Assembly (NCBI GenBank): GCA_013388685.1 | Contig: JACAET010000043.1 | Coordinates: forward strand, 1-34,655 | Direction: 5' to 3' | Length of the DNA: 34,655 nt | Origin: Chloroflexota bacterium | Lineage (GTDB): Bacteria; Chloroflexota; Anaerolineae; Anaerolineales; Villigracilaceae | In this document: piece after piece, positions 16,389 through 24,162 of the stretch | How positions within the stretch are numbered: the first letter of the stretch is position 1 | Layout: each line of letters opens with the position of its first letter | Notes under the pieces: generated by a model | The model's input: the letters and a program-made list of their open reading frames with translations, nothing else | Databases searched by the model: none | What the model was told of the DNA's origin: nothing | Program-made: the position numbers and the translations under genes

Positions 16389-19328
16389 ATGTCCCTGCAC
16401 TCCGATTTCATCAGCGAACTCCGCAAACATTTCACGGGCGATATCCGCCTCGACGCCGCCTCACGCATCCTCTACAGCACCGACGCCTCCATGTATCAAA
16501 TCGAGCCGCTCGGCGTTGCCATTCCCAAAACGCAAGACGACCTGCATGCCGCCGTCGAACTTGCCGCCAAATACAGAATCCCCCTCCTCCCGCGCGGATC
16601 GGGCTCCTCTCTCGGCGGGCAGGCAATTGGACACGCCCTGATTCTGGATTGCTCCCGCTGGCTGGATTCCATTATCAAAATTGACCCTGAATCCAGAACT
16701 GCTACTGTCGAACCGGGCGTCGTTCTCGCGGACCTCAATGCTGCAGCCGCCCCATTCGGCTTGACCTTCGGTCCCGACCCTGCCTCTGCCGAACGCGCCA
16801 CGATGGGCGGCGTCATCGGCAACAACGCCACCGGCGCACATTCCATCCTTTACGGTATGACGGCCGACCACCTTCTTTCCGCTGATGTTATTTTGGGAGA
16901 CGGCACGCTCGAAACGTGGGACATACGTTGTAATTCCAAATTAGCACCGACCATACAAACCATCCGTAAACACTACGCCGATGCCATCCAGCAGAACTTC
17001 CCCAAAACCTGGCGCAACTCGGCAGGCTACCGCCTGAACTATTTGTTACCCTGGAGCCCGTCTGTCCCTTCGCAGTGGGATACAGGGGACTACGGCATGC
17101 CTTCATCGGTCTATCGTCCCCGGTCTACGGTCAATCTTGCGCCGCTCCTGGCTGGCAGTGAAGGCACGCTTGCCGTCATCCGCCGCGCCACCGTCAACCT
17201 TGTGCCAAAGCCAGAACACACCATCCTGGGCGTGCTTTCTTATTCCAGCATTCCTCAAGCCTGCGACGACGTGCCGCGCCTGCTGGGGTTCAAACCCAGC
17301 GCCATCGAATTGATTCCGCAGATGATTTTGCGGCTGGCGCGGAGCGTCCCTGCGTATGCGCGTCAGATGGGGTGGATGGTGGGAGATCCTGCCGCAGTGT
17401 TGGTCGTTGAATTTAGCGGAGACAGGCTCGAGGTCCTGAAAGAGGCGGTTCGGGGCATCGGTGATCTATTGACCGTTGCCGAATCCAGAGAGGAGCAGGC
17501 GCGTGTGTGGAACGTCCGCAAGATGGGGCTGGGCATCCTGGATTCGCGCCCGCAGGCGGCGAGACCGGCCGCGTTCATCGAAGATTGCGCCATTCCGGTT
17601 GAGCATTTGGGCGAATTCGTGCGTGAGGTCGAGCATATCATGGCGGCGCATGGCACAGACGGCGGCATCTACGCCCATGCCTCGGCAGGATGTTTGCACA
17701 TCCGCCCGCTGCTGAACTTGCTGACGGGCGAAGGTGTGCGGGCTTTGCGCAGCATTGCGGAACAGGTTTTTGCTTTGACGAAGCGGATGGGCGGCTCGAT
17801 GAGCAGTGAACATGGCGATGGCATCGTCTCGGGGGAATGGATCGAACCTACCTACGGCAGGGAGGTGACCGACGCCATGCGCTTACTGAAACGCGCCGCC
17901 GACCCCGATAACCTGCTCAACCCCGGCAAACTGTTCGACGCGCCGCCTATGGACACACACCTGCGATACGGCGAGGGGTATCAGGTTCGGGTGTGGGAGA
18001 CTGCTTTGCATTTCGACCACGAACGCGGGCTGGTGGGCGCCATTGAGCAGTGTAACGGTCAGGGGGTGTGCCGTAAGAGCAGCGGGGTGATGTGTCCGTC
18101 GTTTCAAGCGACGCGGGAAGAGCAAAACTCCACACGGGGCAGGGCGAATTTACTCAGAGCATTGATCACCAGACCGTTGACCGTGGATGAAGGGCGGTCT
18201 TCGGTCAACGGTCTATCGTCTATGGTCTATGAAGCCCTCGACTTGTGCCTTGCCTGCAAGGGGTGCAAAGCCGAATGCCCCAGCGGGGTGGACATGGCAA
18301 AGTTGAAGTACGAGTTCGAGAACGAGTATTACAAGTCGCACCGCCGCCCGCTGCGCGATTATCTCTTTGGGCATTTCGACATCACCGCGCGGCTGGCGTC
18401 TGCGTTTGCGCCGTTGACGAACACGCTGATGAGCGTTCCAGCGGTCAAGAATATCCTTGCGAGAACGCTGGGCATCACAGAGAAGCGCCCGTTCCCGCGA
18501 TTTGCAAGTAAAAGAGCACGAGCCTTAACCACCGAGACACGGAGACACGGAAAAAAAATAATTTATTTGTCAGATTCGTTTGGGCGTTACGTGGAGCCAG
18601 CGGTCGAGCAGGCGGCGTTCGACGTGCTGGCGGCGTGCGGCTGTGACGTTCACGTCCTGCCTGTGGTGGGGGCGGGGGCGTCCCTGCTCTCGAAGGGCTT
18701 TGTCGAAGCGGCGAAGCGTCGGGCGCGGGGCGTGCTGGATGCATTGCATCAGGCTGACCCGGCGGGTGAAGCGCCGATCGTGGGGATTGAGCCTCCCGAC
18801 ATCTACTGCCTGAAAAACGACTACTTCGATCTGCTGCCCGAACGTCGAGACGAAATCGCTTCTCTCTCTGCCCGAACCTGGCTCCTCGACGAGTACCTGA
18901 TCCGCTCTGACGGCTTTTGTAATTTGCGCGTAGCCAATAAGGCGCGTTTCTTTCCCCAAAATAAAACTACCGAAAAACTCCTCTTCCAACCACACTGCCA
19001 TCAACGAGCGCAAGGGCTGGTAGATGACGGCTTGCCCAGCGGAACGAATGCCACCGTGGAGATGCTGCGCCTTTGCGGTTACGATGTGGAAGTTTTGGAG
19101 GCCGGCTGCTGCGGCATGGCAGGCACTTTCGGCTATGAAGCCGAGCATTACGAGCTTTCGATGCAGGTGGGGGAGTTAAAGTTGTTCCCCCGCTTGACCA
19201 GAACTGCTGATGCGGCTGTAGCGCAAGTGAGCGCAAGCGGCGCCGCATGCCGTATGCAGATTCGGCAAGGGACAGGAAAAGACGCACTTCATCCGATTCA
19301 ATTGACCGCGCGTGTTTTGCCGAAATAA
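16389..19328 (+). CDS. FAD-linked oxidase fused to Fe-S domain (GlcD-GlcF/D-lactate dehydrogenase type)
   Basis: A 979-residue fusion. Residues about 30-240 are the FAD-binding PCMH domain (LLPRGSGSSLGGQAIG, GGVIGNNATGAHS), and about 250-520 the FAD-linked oxidase C-terminal domain ending HGDGIVSGEWIEP. Then comes a ferredoxin-like region with CNGQGVCRK...CP and CLACKGCKAECP, binding two [4Fe-4S] clusters, and a C-terminal Cys-rich domain with GCCGMAGTFGYE. The family oxidises 2-hydroxy acids such as D-lactate or glycolate and passes electrons to the membrane quinone or another carrier. Repeats lie in frame at residues about 239-248, 594-613 and 712-721, each between domains or in loops. Single gene, leaderless start, terminator at 19335. 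The precise substrate is uncertain. Confidence 0.92.
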   Translation: MSLHSDFISELRKHFTGDIRLDAASRILYSTDASMYQIEPLGVAIPKTQDDLHAAVELAAKYRIPLLPRGSGSSLGGQAIGHALILDCSRWLDSIIKIDPESRTATVEPGVVLADLNAAAAPFGLTFGPDPASAERATMGGVIGNNATGAHSILYGMTADHLLSADVILGDGTLETWDIRCNSKLAPTIQTIRKHYADAIQQNFPKTWRNSAGYRLNYLLPWSPSVPSQWDTGDYGMPSSVYRPRSTVNLAPLLAGSEGTLAVIRRATVNLVPKPEHTILGVLSYSSIPQACDDVPRLLGFKPSAIELIPQMILRLARSVPAYARQMGWMVGDPAAVLVVEFSGDRLEVLKEAVRGIGDLLTVAESREEQARVWNVRKMGLGILDSRPQAARPAAFIEDCAIPVEHLGEFVREVEHIMAAHGTDGGIYAHASAGCLHIRPLLNLLTGEGVRALRSIAEQVFALTKRMGGSMSSEHGDGIVSGEWIEPTYGREVTDAMRLLKRAADPDNLLNPGKLFDAPPMDTHLRYGEGYQVRVWETALHFDHERGLVGAIEQCNGQGVCRKSSGVMCPSFQATREEQNSTRGRANLLRALITRPLTVDEGRSSVNGLSSMVYEALDLCLACKGCKAECPSGVDMAKLKYEFENEYYKSHRRPLRDYLFGHFDITARLASAFAPLTNTLMSVPAVKNILARTLGITEKRPFPRFASKRARALTTETRRHGKKIIYLSDSFGRYVEPAVEQAAFDVLAACGCDVHVLPVVGAGASLLSKGFVEAAKRRARGVLDALHQADPAGEAPIVGIEPPDIYCLKNDYFDLLPERRDEIASLSARTWLLDEYLIRSDGFCNLRVANKARFFPQNKTTEKLLFQPHCHQRAQGLVDDGLPSGTNATVEMLRLCGYDVEVLEAGCCGMAGTFGYEAEHYELSMQVGELKLFPRLTRTADAAVAQVSASGAACRMQIRQGTGKDALHPIQLTARVLPK
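17107..17134. repeat. In-frame heptamer repeat in the FAD-linked oxidase
   Basis: Four units: CGGTCTA, TCGTCCC, CGGTCTA, CGGTCAA. They encode a Tyr/Arg/Pro/Ser-rich loop just before the conserved LAPLLAGSEGTLAVI strand. This is the shortest copy in the window. Confidence 0.75.
18171..18229. repeat. In-frame heptamer repeat between the two Fe-S motifs
   Basis: Left arm AGACCGT-TGACCGT (18171-18184), a 10-base centre, right arm CGGTCTT, CGGTCAA, CGGTCTA, TCGTCTA, TGGTCTA (18195-18229). AGACCGTTGACCG is the exact reverse complement of CGGTCAACGGTCT at 18202-18214. It lengthens the loop between the two cluster motifs. Confidence 0.85.
18525..18551. repeat. In-frame CCGAGACACGG-type dispersed repeat
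   Basis: Contains ACCGAGACACGGAGACACGG, followed by a long A-run. It translates to TTETRRHG, a peptide seen at the site of a common dispersed repeat in many bacteria. Here it marks a linker between the Fe-S and Cys-rich domains. Confidence 0.65.
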
Positions 19329-19334
19329 AAACTA

Positions 19335-19359
19335 TCCCGAAGACCTTTAGCCTTCGGGA
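19335..19359. terminator. Shared hairpin between convergent genes
   Basis: TCCCGAAG (19335-19342) pairs with CTTCGGGA (19352-19359). It sits between the stop of the plus-strand oxidase (19328) and the stop of the minus-strand M23 gene (19368), so it may serve both. Confidence 0.65.
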
Positions 19360-19367
19360 CGGTTGCT

Positions 19368-20057
19368 TTACTTGCTCACTTTCAAATATATCGTGCCTTC
19401 GAATTGCAGGGCGCACCATTTGCCCGGTTCGACTTCCACCCAAACACTGCGGGAACTCAATTTTTTGCTCGTGAATTTCGCGCCCTTGGTGAGTTGACCA
19501 ATGATGGAATATTCGACGCCGGGTCCATTGCGGAGGTTTAGGGTGTCGTAGGTGACCTCGAACTTGAGGTCGGGTAGAGAGACGAAATCGCCTTGTTCCG
19601 TCGTGGACGGTGTTTCCGGGGTGGTTGTCCCACTGCTTTGAAAGTAGGGCATGGGGTCCACATATCCTTTGTAGGCGGGGTTTTGGCCGTCGATCTTCAG
19701 CCCAAAATGCAGGTGCGGACCCGTACTTGCGCCGGTGTTATTGCTGTAGCCGATCAATTGCCCGGCTTTGACCTTTTGTCCTGCCGCCACTGCCGCACTG
19801 GCAAGATGGGCGTAGTACGTATAAAGGGTTTTCGAGCCGTCCTGGTGGGCAACCTTGACGTAGTTGCCATAGCCGCCGTTTTCGAACGAGACCTGGTTGA
19901 CGGTCCCCGCCGCGGCACTGTTGATAGGCGTGCCGTTGGGGATTCCGTAATCAATACCGTTATGACCGGGGAAACCCCATTTTTTGTAAATATCGGGGTT
20001 TTCACCGAACAACTGAGTGATAGGTCCGTTGACCGGAACGATCAATTTGATTGCCAT
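19368..20057 (-). CDS. M23 family peptidase with C-terminal SH3-like domain
   Basis: A 229-residue protein. Residues about 10-140 are an M23/LytM zinc endopeptidase: HNGIDYG supplies the first His and Asp, HLHFG the later His. Residues about 165-229 (TYDTLNLRNGPGVEYSIIG) are an SH3b-like domain of the kind that binds cell-wall peptides. Such enzymes cut peptidoglycan cross-bridges. The start is ATG 20057 because AGGAG lies seven bases upstream; an in-frame ATG at 20063 is too near that site. Neither start gives a signal peptide, so export is unexplained; it may be released by lysis, or use another route. It is a single gene. Confidence 0.88.
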   Translation of the reverse strand: MAIKLIVPVNGPITQLFGENPDIYKKWGFPGHNGIDYGIPNGTPINSAAAGTVNQVSFENGGYGNYVKVAHQDGSKTLYTYYAHLASAAVAAGQKVKAGQLIGYSNNTGASTGPHLHFGLKIDGQNPAYKGYVDPMPYFQSSGTTTPETPSTTEQGDFVSLPDLKFEVTYDTLNLRNGPGVEYSIIGQLTKGAKFTSKKLSSRSVWVEVEPGKWCALQFEGTIYLKVSK

Positions 20058-20316
20058 GGTCATGCTCCTCTCTGGGATTGGTATGGCTATGATAACACCT
20101 CTCTCGGTCTGCCGCCATTGCCGGGAAATGGTTGAACAAACGCGAATCAGGCAGGCGCCAGGGTCCGCGTCGAAGCGGAAGGCAGACGGCGTCCATCTTA
20201 TTGGCGGATGAACGTCGTCCCGCACCTTGCTTAAGCGGATGCGTTCCCCCCACGATTAGCCTGTCGCCGGCACAAAAAATGACGATATTGTTATATCCGC
20301 TTTCGGCTGGGGAGAC

Positions 20317-20322
20317 TACAAT
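20317..20322 (+). promoter_or_regulatory. -10 box directly before the response-regulator start
   Basis: TACAAT, six bases (AAACGC), then ATG at 20329. Leaderless pattern. The 265 bp between this gene and the divergent M23 gene otherwise show nothing I can name. Confidence 0.5.
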
Positions 20323-20328
20323 AAACGC

Positions 20329-20958
20329 ATGGACGCCAAACAGGGCTACCTGCTTCTCGTCGAAGACGATCCCGACATCTGCGCGCTCGTGGAAACCACG
20401 TTGATTTTGCGCGACTATCGCGTTCTTGCCGCGCAAAACGGCAGGGAGGCGCTGGAGATTATCGCCAAGGAACGTCCCGCCATTGTCATTGCCGACATCA
20501 TGATGCCTCATCTTGATGGCTTGGGTCTCGCGCATCGCCTGCGGATAGACCCCGTCACGCGTGACATCCCCGTCGTCTTCATTACCGCCGCCTACGTCGC
20601 CCCCGAAGACCGGGAGTTCACCCTCCGGCTCGGCTTGACGCAATTCATCCAAAAACCCATCGACATCCCCAAATTCCTGGATACCATCGAAGAACTGCTT
20701 CGCGCGGGACCCTACACCGCTGTCGCGCCGCAGGATGAATTCGATTTCTACGACAGGTTTCGCCGGTGGCTGGAAGCCAAAATCGAACAGGCTGACAGGC
20801 AGATCGCGCGTGACGAACATCTCCTCGACTCGTACTCCAACCTATCGAATCAAAACATCCGGGACTCGCTCCGGCGAGCCGCCCGCGAACGCGAGGAATT
20901 GAACATCCTGCTCGACAGGGTCCGAAAACAGATCGAAAAACTGGATAGGACAAGGTAA
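20329..20958 (+). CDS. Response regulator: receiver domain plus C-terminal coiled coil
   Basis: A 209-residue protein. Residues 7-125 are a receiver domain: acidic pair ED at 12-13 with D14, phospho-acceptor D56 in ADIMMPHLDG, T/A signalling residues around FITAAY, and K109 in FIQKP. Residues about 140-209 are charged and helical, likely a coiled coil, with no DNA-binding domain. It would act by protein contact rather than as a transcription factor. No histidine kinase is adjacent, so its partner is elsewhere. Family certain, output unknown. Confidence 0.9.
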   Translation: MDAKQGYLLLVEDDPDICALVETTLILRDYRVLAAQNGREALEIIAKERPAIVIADIMMPHLDGLGLAHRLRIDPVTRDIPVVFITAAYVAPEDREFTLRLGLTQFIQKPIDIPKFLDTIEELLRAGPYTAVAPQDEFDFYDRFRRWLEAKIEQADRQIARDEHLLDSYSNLSNQNIRDSLRRAAREREELNILLDRVRKQIEKLDRTR

Positions 20959-21097
20959 TACCGTCGCCGCTCCTCGCCTCCAGCCACGCCGAATCCTGTT
21001 TCCAGCCAGTGAACCTTATCCCCGCCGCGCGCCTTGGGTGTAAGAACCCCCGCACTGCCGATGTCTGAACTTTAAACTTTCACCCCATGGAGGCGAT

Positions 21098-21655
21098 GTG
21101 ACCGAATTAGACGATTTTCGGGCAGAAAAAAATGAATTCTTTGGCGCGCATCCCCAAAGTCCGCTGACGCGTGAACAAAAACGAAACTTTACTGGATTGA
21201 ACTATTTCCCCGAAAACAACTCTCTGCGGCTGGCGGTGAAGCCGGAACTTCTGAACGACAAGGAGACCATCCTGATGCAGACGACCACCGGCGGCGTACA
21301 GGAATATGAACGCCACGCGCGCTTCAAATTCGAAGTGGACGGACAGGAAGTGGAATTGACCATCTATCGGAGCGAACATGGGTATTTCCTGCCGTTCGTT
21401 GATGCGCTTGCGGGCGTCGAAACCTATCCGGCAGGGCGTTATCTCGAACCGGAGGAACTCCCTGGCAGCCGTTTTCTGGTGGACTTCAACCTTGCCTATA
21501 ACCCTTATTGCGCCTATAACGATGCCTGGTCCTGTCCCATCACGCCTGCGGAGAATCGCCTGAAAGTTCCCATCCGTGCCGGAGAGAAGATCTTTCATGA
21601 ACCCCCCTCGCTGAAGATTGAGAAAGCCCCTGCCTTTCCCCGCGCCCAAACTTGA
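21098..21655 (+). CDS. DUF1684 family protein
   Basis: A 185-residue protein starting at GTG 21098, chosen because GGAGG lies six bases upstream. The N-terminal FRAEKNEFFGAHPQSPL and the C-terminal YNPYCAYNDAWSCPITPAENRL with AGEK are the signatures of DUF1684, a family of unknown function widespread in bacteria. No signal peptide or membrane segment. The conserved Tyr/Cys/Asn-rich end suggests a binding or active site. The 140 bp upstream hold nothing recognisable. It ends just before the serS promoter and is a separate transcription unit. Confidence 0.85.
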   Translation: MTELDDFRAEKNEFFGAHPQSPLTREQKRNFTGLNYFPENNSLRLAVKPELLNDKETILMQTTTGGVQEYERHARFKFEVDGQEVELTIYRSEHGYFLPFVDALAGVETYPAGRYLEPEELPGSRFLVDFNLAYNPYCAYNDAWSCPITPAENRLKVPIRAGEKIFHEPPSLKIEKAPAFPRAQT

Positions 21656-21679
21656 CACATCTTTCCGGGCGTGTATAAT
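21652..21679 (+). promoter_or_regulatory. Promoter of the serS T-box transcript
   Basis: TTGACA (21652-21657), 16-bp spacer, TATAAT (21674-21679). The -35 overlaps the last codons of the DUF1684 gene. Confidence 0.75.
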
Positions 21680-21685
21680 CACGCC

Positions 21686-21989
21686 CAATACGACAGCGTG
21701 AAGACAAGTACCTGTTCCACCGTGACAGAAAGTTGCCGGGTGATGCGAGGCAACCGGGCAGACAGGGAAATCCCCTTCACCCATTGCCCTTGCAGGGCGG
21801 CGCAAAACCGTTTTCGCGCCGCGTAAGAGGGACGCGAGCGCCCGTTACAGCGCACTCCGAGACCGTTCATCCCTCACCTTCTCCCGAGGAGGAGAGAAAG
21901 CGGTAAAAGCAGGTGGCACCACGAGACGCCCCCTCGTCCTGCAAATGGACCGGGGGCGTATTCCATTCCCGCACTACGGAGGTGCAACA
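21686..21989 (+). promoter_or_regulatory. T-box riboswitch leader of serS
   Basis: A 300-base untranslated leader. It contains the Stem I S-turn motif AGTA (near 21712), several hairpins, and the T-box core AGGTGGCACC at 21911-21920. A terminator follows: ACGCCCCC (21926-21933) with GGGGGCGT (21952-21959), and inside it GTCC/GGAC. In T-boxes the UGGN of the core pairs with the NCCA end of uncharged tRNA. Here UGGC requires GCCA, which fits tRNA-Ser, whose discriminator base is G. Uncharged tRNA-Ser would therefore let transcription continue into serS. I did not assign the specifier codon. This also explains the 334 bp without a gene. Confidence 0.88.
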
Positions 21990-23261
21990 ATGTTGGATAT
22001 CAACCTGATCCGCGAAAAACCAGACGTGATCCGCGTCGCGCTCAAAAACCGCCAGATGGACGCCTCTCCCGTGGACGTCATCCTCCAACTGGACGAAAAG
22101 CGCCGCGCCCTGCTCACACAAGTCGAGCAGTTGAAGGCGGAACGAAACGCCGTTTCCAAAGATATTGGCAGAATGAAGGAAGCCGCCGAACGCGAACGGA
22201 AGATCGCCGCGATGCGCGAAGTCGGCGACCAAATCGCCACCCTCGACGAGCGGGTGGCGGAGGTCGAGGCGGAATTGAATTCCCTGACCGCCTCCCTCCC
22301 CAACATCCCCGACGAACGAACACCAGTCGGCGCATCGGAGGAGGAAAATGTCGTTCTCAAAACGATGGGCAATCTTCCCGAATTTGATTTCGAACCCAAA
22401 CCGCATTGGGATTTGGGTCCTGCGCTGGGCATCATTGATTTTGAGCGCGGCACCAAAATTACCGGCTCCCGATTCTACGTCCTCAGCGGACCCGGCGCGC
22501 GCCTCCAGCGCGCCCTGATCGCATTCATGCTCGACCTGCACATCCGGCAGGGTTACACAGAACAATACCTTCCGTTCATGGTGAAATACGACACGGTGTA
22601 TGGGGCGGGACAACTGCCCAAGTTTGCCGACAACCTCTACAAGGACCATGAGGAGGAATTGTATTTTGTGCCAACCGCCGAGGTCCCCTTGACCGGATTG
22701 CACATGAATGAGATTTTGGATGAAGCGCAGTTGCCTCTGCTTTACACGGGGTATACCCCATGCTTCCGCCGTGAAAAAATGAGCGCGGGCCGCGATGTGC
22801 GCGGCATCAAGCGCGGACATCAATTCGACAAGGTCGAGATGTACATGTATGCCATGCCCGAAGAGTCCGACGCCCTGCTCGAAAAAATGCGCGAAGATGC
22901 AGAAGCCACCTGCGTAGCGCTGGGCTTGCCCTACCGTGTGAAACAGCTTTGCACGGGCGATCTCGGGTTCGGTTCGGCAATCACCTACGACATCGAAGTG
23001 TGGGCGGCTGGGTGCGGTGAGTGGCTGGAAGTATCCTCCGTTTCGAATGTGCGCGACTTTCAGGCTCGGCGTGCGAATATTAAATACCGTCCTGCCGAAG
23101 GCGGCAAGGCGCGCTTCGTTCACACCTTGAACGGTTCGGGTCTTGGTTTGCCGCGTACACTCATTGCCGTCATGGAAAACAACCAGCAGGCAGACGGCTC
23201 GATTGTGGTGCCGGAGCCGCTCCGTCCGTGGATGGGCGGCGTGGATAGAATCGGACCGTAG
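21990..23261 (+). CDS. serS: Seryl-tRNA synthetase
   Basis: A 423-residue cytoplasmic class II synthetase, the usual length. Residues 1-105 are the long N-terminal coiled-coil arm that grips the tRNA-Ser variable loop. The catalytic core shows motif 2 ([25 protein letters not shown]) and motif 3 ([18 protein letters not shown]). It charges tRNA-Ser with serine. ATG 21990 has GGAGGT at 21978-21983; an upstream in-frame ATG at 21945 lies inside the T-box terminator and is rejected. Expression is controlled by the T-box leader. Confidence 0.98.
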   Translation: MLDINLIREKPDVIRVALKNRQMDASPVDVILQLDEKRRALLTQVEQLKAERNAVSKDIGRMKEAAERERKIAAMREVGDQIATLDERVAEVEAELNSLTASLPNIPDERTPVGASEEENVVLKTMGNLPEFDFEPKPHWDLGPALGIIDFERGTKITGSRFYVLSGPGARLQRALIAFMLDLHIRQGYTEQYLPFMVKYDTVYGAGQLPKFADNLYKDHEEELYFVPTAEVPLTGLHMNEILDEAQLPLLYTGYTPCFRREKMSAGRDVRGIKRGHQFDKVEMYMYAMPEESDALLEKMREDAEATCVALGLPYRVKQLCTGDLGFGSAITYDIEVWAAGCGEWLEVSSVSNVRDFQARRANIKYRPAEGGKARFVHTLNGSGLGLPRTLIAVMENNQQADGSIVVPEPLRPWMGGVDRIGP

Positions 23262-23276
23262 CCGGAACGGAGAATG

Positions 23277-23307
23277 GCGTGCGAAAGCCTGCAAGGTTTT
23301 CGCACGC
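23277..23307 (+). terminator. Hairpin between serS and the DUF456 gene
   Basis: GCGTGCGAAA (23277-23286) pairs with TTTCGCACGC (23298-23307), a perfect 10-bp stem. No T-run follows, so it may only attenuate or protect the serS end rather than stop transcription. Confidence 0.5.
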
Positions 23308-23322
23308 TTGGCAAGGATTCAC

Positions 23323-23841
23323 ATGCCCGAATGGCTGACCTTCTTTCTGCAGGTTGCGTTTGAAACTTTGACGCTTTTCGCTTTGCTCGTCGGGCTGGCG
23401 GGGTTGATTGTGCCTGTCTTTCCCGGGCTTACGATCATGTGGCTGGTGACTCTCCTCTATGCCCTCGTCCAAAATTGGCGCGGACTCATGAGCGGATGGG
23501 ACTGGCTGGCTTTTGCGTTCATTACCCTGCTGATGATCGGCGGCAATGTTGTGGATAACATCATCATCGCCGCAAAAATGCGCGACCAATTCATTCCGTG
23601 GAGTTCGATTGTACTGGCATTTGCCGCGGGTATCGTAGTCAGTCTATTCTTGACACCACTGGCGGGGCTGGTCGCCGCGCCGCTGGGGTTGTTTTTGGCG
23701 GAACTGTACAGGCTGAAAGATCGCCGCGCCGCGCTGAAGTCAGCCAAGGCGTATATGATAGGATGGGGCTGGGCATTCGGCGCACGGTTTGCGATTGGCG
23801 TCATCATCATCGGTTCGTGGATGTTATGGGCGTGGATCTAA
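23323..23841 (+). CDS. DUF456 family membrane protein
   Basis: A 172-residue protein with four or five hydrophobic helices and the GLAGLIVPVFPGLTIMW block typical of DUF456, a small family of unknown function. The Gly-rich helices, of the form GxxxG, suggest packing in the membrane. ATG 23323 has AAGGA eight bases upstream. It lies 61 bp after serS in the same direction with a hairpin between, so partial cotranscription is likely. Confidence 0.85.
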   Translation: MPEWLTFFLQVAFETLTLFALLVGLAGLIVPVFPGLTIMWLVTLLYALVQNWRGLMSGWDWLAFAFITLLMIGGNVVDNIIIAAKMRDQFIPWSSIVLAFAAGIVVSLFLTPLAGLVAAPLGLFLAELYRLKDRRAALKSAKAYMIGWGWAFGARFAIGVIIIGSWMLWAWI

Positions 23842-24162
23842 GAACCCATCCGAAAATTCGCGCCTTGATGGCTATCCGTACGAAGTCCTCTCGAGCGGAC
23901 TGAATAGCCGGGGGTAGCCGTCTTCAGACGGCTTTGGGTGAGATGGCCCGGACATTCATGTCCGGGTGGGATGGCGCAAGAATAGACCGCTTACATAAGC
24001 CGACGTTAGAGAACGTCTCTTACGCGAAGGCGTATTGCGCGCCCTCTGGCGCACTTTTGCAAGAGGCTATTATTTTTTCGGATAGACTCTGAGATGATGA
24101 GCAGGACGCCAAAGAAAGCGGGGGGGCGAAGAAGAGAAGAAGTGACGGGCGCCGTCCTTTGA
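23842..24162. repeat. 321-bp intergenic REP cluster between convergent genes
   Basis: No gene. Two palindromes are perfect or nearly so: AGCCGTCT-TC-AGACGGCT (23916-23933) and CCCGGACA-TTCA-TGTCCGGG (23947-23966). The second shares its TTCAT loop and the following GTGGG with the CCCGACGGTTCATCGTCGGG palindrome of the right-end array. At 24002-24053 three hairpins follow in a row: GACGTT/AACGTC, TACGC/GCGTA and TGCGC/GCGCA. One of these palindromes may end the flanking transcripts. Confidence 0.7.

Noticed and set aside
21867..23294. Minus-strand open frame of 475 codons
   Set aside because: Antisense shadow of serS, including the T-box; composition is typical of a complementary frame.
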